Shown here one piece after another: positions 27,105 through 35,642 of a stretch of 62,384 bases of DNA; the first letter of the stretch is position 1, and every line of letters starts with the position of its first letter. The notes under the pieces were generated by a model. That model did no database searches, was not told the origin of the DNA, and saw nothing but the letters and a program-made list of their open reading frames with translations. The DNA is taken from NCBI RefSeq assembly GCF_003987045.1, contig NZ_PIPZ01000005.1, positions 1 through 62,384 of the forward strand, in the 5' to 3' direction. The translations under genes were made by a program, and so were the position numbers. Origin of the DNA: Pseudidiomarina marina. GTDB lineage: Bacteria; Pseudomonadota; Gammaproteobacteria; Enterobacterales; Alteromonadaceae.

Positions 27105-27258
27105 GTTATATAAACCTCATTTTACTTACTGCTGATTATCAATGTAGCACTCGCTCTGCTACTGCTCCACATTGTTCATCGAAACTTCGCGTTTCTTTCC
27201 TTATTTTTACCGTGACAGTTCTGTTTCGGTTCAATGAATCTTTCATGATAAAACGAAT

Positions 27259-27276
27259 TTGTCACAAATTTGTCAT
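27259..27276 (+). promoter_or_regulatory. Pho box (PhoB binding site)
   Basis: TTGTCACAAATTTGTCAT contains two TGTCA half-sites with exactly 11-bp periodicity, the PhoB direct-repeat layout. It lies 64 bp upstream of the lipoprotein start, with a weak CACTAAT -10-like box at 27284-27290, where PhoB sites normally replace the -35. Phosphate-starvation control of the lipoprotein and TonB receptor is inferred. Confidence 0.65.
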
Positions 27277-27339
27277 GCCTCCTCACTAATCTGCCTGCGT
27301 CGTTTAATTACTTACACTCGTTCCTTCCAGGAGAACACA

Positions 27340-28929
27340 ATGAAATTGCAAACTCTTTTCCAAGTTACCGCCGTTGCTTCAGCATTGGCATTAGCCGGTT
27401 GTGGTGGCGATATCGAAATTACCCCGACAGTGAATGATAACAGCGTTGTAAATAATGGCTCAGGTGGCGATTCAGGCGGTGACACAACTAACGATAACCT
27501 GTGTGCAACCAACAATGGTGTACAGGGCGCATTTGATGGCCGCGATTGTGAATACAACCTTGAGTTTGCGAGCCGTAACGTCGAAATTACTGAAGACATT
27601 ACTTTCGCAGAATTACCAGACGGCGGTGTGCACGTATTTGATGGCGCATTATTGATTGGTGAAGATTGTGATACCACCACGTCATGTACGATTAACCAAG
27701 ACGGCCCAGTGATGACTGTTGAGCCAGGTGCGACGTTAGCCTTCACCAGCGGTGAAGCAATCATTCGTGTTGCTCGTGGTGCAAAATTAAATGCAATCGG
27801 TACTTTTGATAAGCCAATCACTTTCACTTCTGCGAATGCTTTCACCCGCTTTGACGTCGTTGGTAACGGCCCACGTTTCGCTGACTGGGGTGGCATTATC
27901 GTAAACGGCGAAGGTATCACCAACCAGTGTACTGATGCACAGCGTGATGCAGGAACCTGTAACGTTGCTTCTGAAGGTATCGTAAGCTACTACGGCGGTA
28001 ATGATAACGCTGATGATAGCGGTTCAATGAAATATGCAAAAATCTGGTACGCTGGTTCAGGCCCACGTGCTGGCGGTGACGGCGATGACTTGAACTCATT
28101 AACCTTGAACGCTGTAGGTTCAGGCTCTTCTTACGAGTACATCCATATTCACCAAGGTTACGATGACGGTATCGAATTCTTCGGTGGTGCAGCTGATATC
28201 AAACGTATTGTTGTTACAGATACCCAAGATGATTCAATCGATATCGATGCAGGCTGGCAGGGTAACGCGCAGTTCTTGTACATCAAACACGGTACGGTAA
28301 ACGTTGACGGAACTGACGTATTCATGGGTAACGGCGGCTTTGAAGCTGACGGTGAGAAAAACTCAGGCGCTGAATACTCACAAGCACCAACCTCACGTCC
28401 AAACATTGCTAACGTCACTGTTGTAACCACTGATGGTTTATCAACGCGTGACAACGATCCATCAACAGCGATGAAGTTTGACGATAACTTCCAAGGTCAG
28501 CTTTATAACTTCTTACTGGTTAAAACTGACGTTGCAACCAACGATACCCGCTGCATCCTGTTTACTGGTGATGGTGAGTTAGGTGTAACCGCTGGTGATT
28601 TGAACTTCTTCAACTCAGCGATGGCTTGTGTTGCTGAAAACGAATTTACATCGGCTGACCTGTTTGCTGATGGTACGAGCCGTCAAGACTGGTTCGACAA
28701 CGGTGGCTTGAACGAGCGCATCGGTGGCAACGCAACAGTATTTGGCTCAGATGGTTTCGCAACTGACATGTCATCAGCTGATATCACTGTGACTGCCAAC
28801 GACCTAAGCGGTTTAGGTAACAGCTTCTTTGAAGCGGTTGATTATGTTGGTGCGGTTTCAAGCACAGACACTTCTTCTGAATGGTATCAGTGGGTTGAAA
28901 CTGCGTTAACTGCTGCAGAACAAGATTAA
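27340..28929 (+). CDS. outer-membrane/surface lipoprotein, beta-helix type
   Basis: A 529-residue lipoprotein, taking ATG 27340 after CAGGAGA; the frame opens earlier but without a ribosome site. The lipobox LALAGC gives an acylated cysteine near residue 21, followed by a low-complexity N/S/G linker. The body is rich in short beta-strand and turn repeats (ANVTVVTTDG, SIDIDAGWQGNAQ, IEFFGGAADI), resembling a right-handed parallel beta-helix. Cysteine pairs suggest disulfides. It precedes a TonB receptor and lies behind a Pho box, so it may capture a phosphorus-containing substrate at the surface (inference). Confidence 0.72.
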   Translation: MKLQTLFQVTAVASALALAGCGGDIEITPTVNDNSVVNNGSGGDSGGDTTNDNLCATNNGVQGAFDGRDCEYNLEFASRNVEITEDITFAELPDGGVHVFDGALLIGEDCDTTTSCTINQDGPVMTVEPGATLAFTSGEAIIRVARGAKLNAIGTFDKPITFTSANAFTRFDVVGNGPRFADWGGIIVNGEGITNQCTDAQRDAGTCNVASEGIVSYYGGNDNADDSGSMKYAKIWYAGSGPRAGGDGDDLNSLTLNAVGSGSSYEYIHIHQGYDDGIEFFGGAADIKRIVVTDTQDDSIDIDAGWQGNAQFLYIKHGTVNVDGTDVFMGNGGFEADGEKNSGAEYSQAPTSRPNIANVTVVTTDGLSTRDNDPSTAMKFDDNFQGQLYNFLLVKTDVATNDTRCILFTGDGELGVTAGDLNFFNSAMACVAENEFTSADLFADGTSRQDWFDNGGLNERIGGNATVFGSDGFATDMSSADITVTANDLSGLGNSFFEAVDYVGAVSSTDTSSEWYQWVETALTAAEQD

Positions 28930-28956
28930 TACGAACTTGTTGCATAGCAATCTATG

Positions 28957-28981
28957 GCAGGCGTGCTTATGGCACGCCTGC
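28957..28981 (+). other. intercistronic hairpin between lipoprotein and TonB receptor genes
   Basis: A perfect 10-bp stem (GCAGGCGTGC / GCACGCCTGC) with a five-base loop, followed by TATTACC rather than a T-run. It is more likely an mRNA-stabilising or partial-termination element giving less receptor than lipoprotein than a full terminator. Confidence 0.55.
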
Positions 28982-29007
28982 TATTACCGATAACGCAGGA
29001 GTTGACG

Positions 29008-31725
29008 ATGAGCACCAATTATAAACTCAAGCCGCTAGCCCTAGCGGTCAGTATTGCCCTTCTTGCGAGTGGTCAGGCGTACGCGCAGCAGCAAGAATCC
29101 GAGCAAGCAACAACCGAAACCGCAGCGGATACTGCGATTGAAGAAGTTGTAACCACAGGTACCCGTTTACAAGGCAGCGCTGCAGCTGTTGTTGACGAGC
29201 GTAAGAACCAAGCCTTCGTGGCAGATATTCTTGGTGCTGAACAGTTATCAAGAACCGGCGATAGCGATGCAGCTTCGGCATTACGTCGTGTCACAGGTTT
29301 GACCCTTGTTGACGGTAAATATGTTTATGTTCGTGGTTTAGGTGAGCGCTACTCAAGTGCACGTTTGAACGGCGCGAGCATTCCTAGCCCTGATTTAACT
29401 CGTAACGTTATTCCGCTCGATATTATTCCATCAACCATTATCGAGAGCTTAGCGGTACAGAAAGTATTCTCGCCGACCATGCCAGCAGCTTTTGGTGGCG
29501 GTAATATCGATATTCGTACCAAATCACTCCCGTCTGACTTTCAAGTAAACCTTGAGGTTGGCATTGGTCACAACACCAATGCATCGGATGGCTACACGTA
29601 TAACCGTAACGAAGCAGGCGTACCGCAAAACATTCGCGAAGCGATTGTGAAGTATCGTGGTGATTTCAGTTTGCGTAATATCGTGAGCCGTGACGGTCTG
29701 GTTAGCAATGAAACCGGCAGTGCAAGTGACCAAGCGCGAGCCATTAACGCCGGATTAGCAGAATCTTTACCGCGTGACATCGCGCTACAGGACGATTCGT
29801 TAGATCCGAACTACAGCATTAAAGCCAGTATTGGTAACAGCTTCGACGAGGAGTATTTCGGCGGTAGCATTGGTTTCTTATTGGCGGGTGCCTACGACAC
29901 CAAATGGGATGTGTCTGAACGCACCAATGCGGTACTGAGTGAGAATGCGACTGATGGCTGTGCGACCACACTGAACAGTGCCGAAGAAGTTTCAAACTCG
30001 TGCTACAACACCTTAAGTGAAACCACACTGACCACCGAAACAGAACGTTTGAACGGTGTATTTAGTGTCGGCTATGAGCTTGATACGCACAGTGTGAGCT
30101 ACACCAAGTTGTATTTGACCGACTCTGAAGATGAGTCTGAGTTCGGTATTATGCAAAGTCCAAATGGTAGTAACCTAAAAACTATCTTTGGTTCTGGTAT
30201 CGCTAATCGTGAACACGAATTCAAATATGAAGAGCGTACACTCGATATCGACCAAATTCGTGGTCAGCATACTTTCTTGGACTACTGGGGTATCGGCTTT
30301 GACTGGCAATACACTGAATCTGAAGCGCAAACAGATATCCCAACGGATATTTCGTATCGTTTCGATGATTTATATGGCAGCCAGGGTGAGTACTTAGCGA
30401 CTGTTGTCACCGGTGATGATAACCGCGCGGTGTATCAGTACGTAGATATGCAAGACAACGTGAAATCGTACAGCGGTAACTTCAGCTTACCGACCAACTT
30501 TGCCGGCATGGATGTTGAGTTGAAAGCGGGCTACGACTTTACTGACAAGGCGCGCTACTACACAACTGACCGCTTCGCTATGGATAACGGTTCAGGCTTG
30601 CGTGTAACTGTTAACGAAGACGCGAACGATGTGTTGGGTGTAACGGATTATCTGACCGACGAGCGCATTGCTGAAAACAACTTCTTGTTGTCTTATCGTG
30701 AGCCAACTTCGCCAGACGCCGACGATTACATGGCTGTGCAGAAAATCGATGCGTTTTACGGCTCGTTTGATGCGTTCCTGACTAACAACTGGCGTTTAGC
30801 TGGTGGTGTGCGTTGGGAAGAGTTCAAACAAGTGTCATTGGCAACTTCAAGCTTGATTTTCACCCGTGAAGATCTGGAAACATTCTACTCGGTTAATCGT
30901 ATTTTAAACGGCACCACCGTGGAAGATGATTTCTATCCAGCATTATCGTTAACCTATATCAGCGACGACAATTACCAGTTACGTTTCGGTTTCTCTGAAA
31001 CGGTTGTGCGCCCTGATATTCGTGAAACTGTGCCAGTTGCTTACTACGACCCAATTACCGATATTCGTACCATCGGTCGTGCGGGCCTTGAAAGCAGCCC
31101 AATGACGAACTTAGACGCGCGTTTCGAGTACTTTGCTGACAACGGTGATAACTACACAATCTCGGCTTTCTACAAGGATATTGAAAAGCCAATTGAGTCA
31201 GTACTCAGCGTGGGTGACGAAGAGTACACGTTGAATTACGTGAACGGTATTTCAGCTGAGGTATACGGCGTTGAATTCGAGTGGTTACATGACCTTGCTT
31301 ATCTGGCTGACGGCTTCTTCACCGCTGGTAACCTTACCTTAAGTGACTCAGAAGCAGTGATTGACCCAGCGCTAGCGGGTAACTTAACTAACCCAACCAA
31401 GCGCATGACAGGCCATTCAAAGTACGTGGCTAACTTCCAGTTAGGCTACGATTCACTGAACGGCAATCACTCAAGCTCGCTAGTGTACAACGTGTTTGGT
31501 GAGCGCATTTTGGCGGCTGGTATCGGTGGCCGTGGTGATGCTTACGAACAACCGTTCCACTCACTTGATTTGGTTTACAACTATTACCCAGACTTTAACT
31601 CGAAAATTAGTTTCAAAGTGCAAAACTTGCTTGGCGAAGATCAAGAAGTCACGCAGTCTGACGTCATAGTACAAACCCGCGAAGTAGGGCAAGTGTTCAG
31701 CTTAAGCTACAGCTACGAGTTCTAA
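29008..31725 (+). CDS. TonB-dependent outer-membrane receptor
   Basis: A 905-residue receptor, ATG 29008 after CAGGAG. It has a signal peptide (LALAVSIALLASGQAYA), a TonB-box-like EEVVTTGTR segment, a plug domain (SDAASALRRVTGLTLVDGKYVYVRGLGERYSS begins near residue 80) and a long barrel ending in YSYEF, the aromatic C-terminus required for Bam insertion. It follows the Pho-box lipoprotein gene and probably imports a phosphorus-containing or other large substrate. Substrate is inferred only from the Pho box. Confidence 0.9.
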   Translation: MSTNYKLKPLALAVSIALLASGQAYAQQQESEQATTETAADTAIEEVVTTGTRLQGSAAAVVDERKNQAFVADILGAEQLSRTGDSDAASALRRVTGLTLVDGKYVYVRGLGERYSSARLNGASIPSPDLTRNVIPLDIIPSTIIESLAVQKVFSPTMPAAFGGGNIDIRTKSLPSDFQVNLEVGIGHNTNASDGYTYNRNEAGVPQNIREAIVKYRGDFSLRNIVSRDGLVSNETGSASDQARAINAGLAESLPRDIALQDDSLDPNYSIKASIGNSFDEEYFGGSIGFLLAGAYDTKWDVSERTNAVLSENATDGCATTLNSAEEVSNSCYNTLSETTLTTETERLNGVFSVGYELDTHSVSYTKLYLTDSEDESEFGIMQSPNGSNLKTIFGSGIANREHEFKYEERTLDIDQIRGQHTFLDYWGIGFDWQYTESEAQTDIPTDISYRFDDLYGSQGEYLATVVTGDDNRAVYQYVDMQDNVKSYSGNFSLPTNFAGMDVELKAGYDFTDKARYYTTDRFAMDNGSGLRVTVNEDANDVLGVTDYLTDERIAENNFLLSYREPTSPDADDYMAVQKIDAFYGSFDAFLTNNWRLAGGVRWEEFKQVSLATSSLIFTREDLETFYSVNRILNGTTVEDDFYPALSLTYISDDNYQLRFGFSETVVRPDIRETVPVAYYDPITDIRTIGRAGLESSPMTNLDARFEYFADNGDNYTISAFYKDIEKPIESVLSVGDEEYTLNYVNGISAEVYGVEFEWLHDLAYLADGFFTAGNLTLSDSEAVIDPALAGNLTNPTKRMTGHSKYVANFQLGYDSLNGNHSSSLVYNVFGERILAAGIGGRGDAYEQPFHSLDLVYNYYPDFNSKISFKVQNLLGEDQEVTQSDVIVQTREVGQVFSLSYSYEF

Positions 31726-31751
31726 TTCGCAGCACTGAATGACGAAAGGAG

Positions 31752-31776
31752 AGGGCGCAGGATGCGCCCTTTTTCG
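31752..31776 (+). terminator. intrinsic terminator after TonB receptor
   Basis: An 8-bp stem (AGGGCGCA / TGCGCCCT) with a GGA loop, followed by TTTTCG; 27 bp after the receptor stop. Confidence 0.9.
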
Positions 31777-31898
31777 TTTGTTGCTGGTACGAATCTGGTA
31801 CAGTGTAAAGTTACTGAAATTTCGGTAATCACGTTGATTGAGCTATAGTTATTCCCATATGACAACTGATTAAATGAGTATTATTGTAAGACTAAACA

Positions 31899-32024
31899 AT
31901 GAAACAGATTTATATGATTTCATATCCCACAGGGAAAATTTATATTGGTAAAGACAGTGTGGGAAGTTTCAGATATTTCGGTAGTCCTGATATTGGATAT
32001 AATCGCTGGCCCAAATGGATGTGA
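31899..32024 (+). pseudogene. truncated GIY-YIG nuclease gene
   Basis: A 41-residue frame beginning MKQIYMISYPTGKIYIGKD, the N-terminal half-motif of small GIY-YIG proteins (normally 80-110 residues). It runs through YFGSP, then diverges and stops. The catalytic arginine and glutamate of the family are missing. It is best read as a remnant at the start of the accessory patch. Confidence 0.6.
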
Positions 32025-32066
32025 TAATTCATAACTATGTATTTAAGAAGATCAATGGAGTTGATT

Positions 32067-32585
32067 ATGGCTATTGTAAAATGTCCCAATTGCAATACAC
32101 CGGTGGATTCGAACATAGGAACTTGTTTTAGTTGCGGAACCAAAATAATGCCATCGGGAGTAAGAGCAAGGCAACAGAATAAATCAAACGATACTGGTGG
32201 TGCATTCGCACAAGTTATAGCTGGCCTGGTCATAGTTGGATTGTTTTACGGACTATATAGTTGGTTGGCCGATGATGAGCCAACAAAAGAGGATTTAGCT
32301 CAACAAGCAAAAGAACGAGCTGAAAATAGGCGCAAAGGTTTTCATTGTTTGAGTGCATGGGATGGTTCTCACACTTCCGTCAAAGTTAACGTTAAAGAGA
32401 GCTTGCGAGACCCAAGTAGCTTTGAGCATATTGAAACTAAAATTACGCCCGTGAACGAGAAAGGCAATCATGTGCTCTATATGAAATATCGAGCAAAAAA
32501 TGGATTTGGCGGAATGAATGTTGGCACTGCAATGGCAATTGTTGGTAACTCAAGTTGCGAGGCGTCTATTATCACCTATGAGTGA
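32067..32585 (+). CDS. zinc-ribbon, single-span membrane protein
   Basis: A 172-residue protein, start ATG 32067 preceded by GGAG; upstream in-frame ATGs at 32037 and 32055 are less well placed. A zinc ribbon opens it (CPNC near residue 5, CFSCG near 20). A hydrophobic segment (VIAGLVIVGLFYGLYSWL) follows near 52-70. The C-terminal part, SAWDGSH...VNVKESLRDPSSFEH...CEAS, resembles small domains common in accessory or phage-related proteins of unknown function. Confidence 0.6.
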   Translation: MAIVKCPNCNTPVDSNIGTCFSCGTKIMPSGVRARQQNKSNDTGGAFAQVIAGLVIVGLFYGLYSWLADDEPTKEDLAQQAKERAENRRKGFHCLSAWDGSHTSVKVNVKESLRDPSSFEHIETKITPVNEKGNHVLYMKYRAKNGFGGMNVGTAMAIVGNSSCEASIITYE

Positions 32586-32649
32586 TATCGAGTGTTGGAC
32601 ATTGCATTCTTATTCGCCTAGAGAGTTAAGCTACAAGGAGTAGGTATAA

Positions 32650-33138
32650 GTGGAAATTTTTTTTACAGTTGTCGCGGGGGCAATGACATTTGTTGCAGGA
32701 CAGTTGGCTTTAAAAATATTGATTGAACCAGTTCACATGATGAAAAACACCATCTCTGAAATTTCACATGATCTAATTCTCTATGCCAACATCTATGCTA
32801 ACCCCAAGGCGATGGGAATAGATGAACATCAGGATAACGCATTTAAGAAATTTAGAATCCTCTCATCAAAGTTGCAGGCAAATATGGCGTTGATTCCTGC
32901 CTATAAATGGACTTGTAAATTGTTCGGGTTGCCAACAATTCAGAATATCAAAACTGGATCGAGTAATTTGATAGGACTGTCAAATGGACATGATGCCGCA
33001 CTAAATAACCAAGGTATTCTAAACTGCTATTCAGCTCAAAAGGTTAAGTTAGCTCTTGGTATTTATATTGATAAAAGCGAACTTATGGATCCCGATAAAG
33101 AAAGAAAGTTTATATCAGCCAAAGAGGGGCCCGGTTGA
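32650..33138 (+). CDS. hypothetical membrane-anchored protein
   Basis: A 162-residue protein with GTG start 32650 after AAGGAG. The N-terminus (FFTVVAGAMTFVAGQLALKIL) is a membrane segment; the rest is soluble, with charged helices. I do not recognise the family. It lies in the accessory patch beside the tRNA-Phe element's left border. Confidence 0.55.
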   Translation: MEIFFTVVAGAMTFVAGQLALKILIEPVHMMKNTISEISHDLILYANIYANPKAMGIDEHQDNAFKKFRILSSKLQANMALIPAYKWTCKLFGLPTIQNIKTGSSNLIGLSNGHDAALNNQGILNCYSAQKVKLALGIYIDKSELMDPDKERKFISAKEGPG

Positions 33139-33210
33139 TGTGGGGAGTTTGCATTGTTGACGAATCAAGGATGATACTTTGGTGAATTCAAAAAAGAATC
33201 TGACACAAAG

Positions 33211-33250
33211 CCACAAAAAGAAAAGCCCCGCTATTGTTAGCGAGGCTTTT
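33211..33250 (-). terminator. probable original tRNA-Phe terminator
   Basis: A 13-bp stem with one mismatch (arms 33221-33233 and 33238-33250, loop TTGT) is followed on the minus strand by CTTTTTGTGG. It lies just outside the left att copy, where the terminator of tRNA-Phe would have been before the element entered. Confidence 0.7.
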
Positions 33251-33256
33251 CGAATA

Positions 33257-33276
33257 ATGGTGCCCAGAGGCGGAAT
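33257..33276 (+). repeat. att site, distal copy (element left border)
   Basis: Twenty bases, ATGGTGCCCAGAGGCGGAAT, identical to 44820-44839 at the 3' end of tRNA-Phe. The bases to either side differ (apart from one further near-match). Together with the integrase next to the tRNA this defines the element ends. Confidence 0.9.
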
Positions 33277-33470
33277 GAAATTATTTTTTAAACATCTGTT
33301 TTATAAGGCTTTTGGTTTTGAATGTGTTATTTGATACCCCCAAAAGTACCCCTAAAATTCTAGCCTTTATGCTTTCGAATTTATTTTATATAAAAGTTTA
33401 TCGGCGTTTTCCAGCATGGTAAAATTGTATAGCAATTACGCAACAACTAGAAGGATAAGAGGTATCGAAA

Positions 33471-33668
33471 TTGTATATAGATATTCGTGAAGTCAAAAGA
33501 AATTTCAGTATTTCAAAGAGTACGCTTTATCGGTGGATAAAAGAACGTGATTTCCCAGAACCAAAAAGATTTAGTCCAAGACTAGTTAGATGGAACAAAA
33601 ATGAAGTTGAAGAATGGGATAAAAATACTGGCTCGGTTAGTAAGAACAAATCAATGCATATGCATTAG
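33471..33668 (+). CDS. AlpA-family DNA-binding regulator 1
   Basis: A 65-residue MerR/AlpA-like helix-turn-helix protein: EVKRNFSISKSTLYRWIKERDFPEPKRF...RLVRWNKNEVEEW is the typical pattern. The start is TTG 33471 behind AGAGGT. AlpA proteins activate integrase or excision genes of P4-like islands. It sits at the border opposite the integrase. Confidence 0.82.
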   Translation: MYIDIREVKRNFSISKSTLYRWIKERDFPEPKRFSPRLVRWNKNEVEEWDKNTGSVSKNKSMHMH

Positions 33669-33936
33669 GCAATGTACCAGACTTTGAATGCCTCACCATT
33701 CAAATGTCACGTTCGGGTGTGCATGTGTAAAATTTCAGCGCTGCTAACCCCTTTAAAGATATAATTTATAAAGCAAGTTAAACCCTCCCTGAGTTTTTAA
33801 CCTTTCAAACACACTTATAATCTTGGGCTTCAGATTAATGCCTAGGATTTAGGTGTGTCCGTTATAAATGGCCTAAGTGGGGTATGGATTGCCAACTAAA
33901 TACTAATGTAACCAACTAGTATTATGAGGTAACTCT

Positions 33937-34116
33937 ATGGATTTTATAACAATATTTGATTTAGAAGCTCAGCTAAAAATTTCGAAGTCCACAATTTACA
34001 GATGGATGCGATATAGGGAATTCCCCCAACCAATTAAATTGGGTAGACGAGCAGTTCGTTGGCGTCAGGACGATATCGAGAGATGGATTAAAACCATTAA
34101 TCAGTATTCAGATTAG
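33937..34116 (+). CDS. AlpA-family DNA-binding regulator 2
   Basis: A 59-residue protein (ATG 33937 after GAGGT) with the same fold as the previous gene: LKISKSTIYRWMRYREFPQP, then RRAVRWRQDDIERWI. Two different AlpA-like proteins in tandem at one border suggest separate excision and replication/transcription control. Confidence 0.82.
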   Translation: MDFITIFDLEAQLKISKSTIYRWMRYREFPQPIKLGRRAVRWRQDDIERWIKTINQYSD

Positions 34117-34450
34117 CAACCTATTTATACCTACACACGGTTTATATGCTAACTCAAACCCAATTACCTCAATAAGAATAACTACTAAAAATCCTTATTT
34201 TTTAATCACTTAAAAAATAATTTCAAAAAAAATCCTGAATCCTCATAACGCGCTACTAAATAACATTAAGTGCCGGTGAGTTTTAGGTACTTCATGGCAA
34301 CCTGAAATAGCTGACGAGTCGGTCTCGGAGCCCGAAAGTTGCTTGGACTAGCTTTGTTTAAAATAACCCCTACAGGTATGAAAACGGCGTGGTAGCCATT
34401 CATCGCCTTGATCTTAGTAATGCCAATTGAAAATTAAATTAGGATTAATT
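34117..34450 (+). other. structured non-coding region upstream of the Rep gene
   Basis: The right half (34275-34415) can form several stems: TTTTAGGT/ACCTGAAA (about 34279-34305), GCAAC with GTTGC (about 34301 and 34336) enclosing a conserved-looking CTGACGA...GAAA segment, and GGCG/CGCC around TGGTAGCCA (about 34390-34412). It may be the replication origin of the element, a regulatory leader or an RNA; the sequence alone does not choose. Confidence 0.45.
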
Positions 34451-34993
34451 ATGACTGAATATGAAGTGAACAATAAGATTAAAACAGCAATTACTAATCA
34501 TTATAATGATAATTTTAGATGGTTTATTACATTAACTTATCGGTATGAAGTTACTAGTGTTGAAAGAGTAGCTAAACATATAAAACTTTTAGTAAACCAT
34601 CTAAGACAGCAATTATACGGAAGACATGCAGCAAAGCACTTTGATCAAAGTAAAAACTTAATGATGTTTGGTAGTGTCGAGAGACATGCTACAGGAGCTA
34701 TCCATCTTCATTTACTTCTAAGTGAGCCTCCACATGATGTAAAACAAACGAATAAAAATAAACGCCTATTAAATAATGCGTCACATGAATTATTAAATTT
34801 TTGGGAATTTAGAAAAAGGTTTGGTTATCAAAATAAACTAGTAGATTTACAAGTAGAACAAGTACAAGTAAAAAAGGATAATGCTGCTGCTTGTCGATAT
34901 GTCACAAAATATTCAAATATGAATAATCCAAATTTCTTCATTACCCACTGGGATGCTAATGAACATGTATTACCTGTAGAGTGTAGAAGATAA
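34451..34993 (+). CDS. HUH-type rolling-circle Rep-like protein
   Basis: A 180-residue protein, ATG 34451 after TAGGA (a TTG at 34427 is less likely). Rep motifs are in order: FITLTYRY (motif 1, about 24-31), AIHLHLLL (HUH-type metal motif, about 83-90) and YVTKYSN (motif 3 tyrosine with lysine, about 150-156). Such proteins nick one strand at an origin to start rolling-circle replication, as in inovirus-like and plasmid systems. The structured region just upstream could be its target. A helicase is not visible nearby. Confidence 0.75.
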   Translation: MTEYEVNNKIKTAITNHYNDNFRWFITLTYRYEVTSVERVAKHIKLLVNHLRQQLYGRHAAKHFDQSKNLMMFGSVERHATGAIHLHLLLSEPPHDVKQTNKNKRLLNNASHELLNFWEFRKRFGYQNKLVDLQVEQVQVKKDNAAACRYVTKYSNMNNPNFFITHWDANEHVLPVECRR

Positions 34994-35130
34994 GTTTTGG
35001 GCTGCGTAGCAGGCCAAGTGGCGAAGCCACCTATAAAATATATCTATAATTTTATTGAAACCTGTAATTTTTAAAGCCACTAATTAGTTACAAATTTTGT
35101 TCAAAATGATATAGTAACCAACTGTTTTTA

Positions 35131-35586
35131 TTGGAGGTTGTTATAAAAAATACAGGTTTTAGTAAAACGCTTACTATCGACGGAATTGATTATAATTTAA
35201 GCTTTAATGGTTCTAGTTTCCATTTAGGATTTATTAATCGAGCTTACGGTAATCGTTACCTATCAAAATCAGGTCTAGTTTGGTTTGGAGAGGATCCAGA
35301 ACATATATACCACGAGATAAATCAATCAATAAATGTCTTTAAACTATCTAAATTGGTTTTGAAAAATATAGTCACTGAAATGGCTAAACTACAACCAGAA
35401 GAATTTGTAATTGAAGCTAACTCACCTCGTAAAACAAAAATTTACCGTCGCTTTTGTAATCAAATTTATAAGTACCTGAATCATTTGTATGATCTTGAAT
35501 TTACTAATCGTGGCGCTGTTTTCAAGTTCAACAAGAAACCTAAGAGCATCCGGTGTAATTTACCGTTAGCTGCATTAACTCATTAA
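35131..35586 (+). CDS. uncharacterised element protein
   Basis: About 150 residues, no recognised domain; charged, with short strands in the first half and a helical stretch (SPRKTKIYRRFCNQIYKYLN) near 100-120. The start is odd: TTG 35131 gives the listed frame, but the good ribosome site GGAGG (35133-35137) lies inside it and would best serve an ATA at 35143. It follows the Rep-like gene in the same direction, so it could be a replication accessory protein. Confidence 0.5.
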   Translation: MEVVIKNTGFSKTLTIDGIDYNLSFNGSSFHLGFINRAYGNRYLSKSGLVWFGEDPEHIYHEINQSINVFKLSKLVLKNIVTEMAKLQPEEFVIEANSPRKTKIYRRFCNQIYKYLNHLYDLEFTNRGAVFKFNKKPKSIRCNLPLAALTH

Positions 35587-35599
35587 AATGTGATAGAAA

Positions 35600-35628
35600 A
35601 CGCGCAATAGAACGCTCTTAATGCGCGT
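35600..35628. terminator. possible bidirectional terminator
   Basis: A 7-bp stem (ACGCGCA / TGCGCGT) with a long loop between two convergent genes, followed by an AT-rich stretch. Modest support. Confidence 0.35.
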
Positions 35629-35642
35629 ATAAGGTATTATTT

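Larger units (their letters stand above)
33139..33470. other. left-border region of the integrative element, no gene
   Basis: Contains the hairpin at 33221-33250, the att repeat at 33257-33276 and the promoter region of the first AlpA-like gene. No coding region is supported. Confidence 0.7.

Noticed and set aside
34305..34345. Hammerhead ribozyme-like CTGACGA ... GAAA with flanking GCAAC/GTTGC arms
   Set aside because: The core motifs and a possible stem III are present, but only about seven bases remain for stem I, the stem II arms do not pair cleanly, and position 16.1 would be C rather than U. I list the region only as structured.
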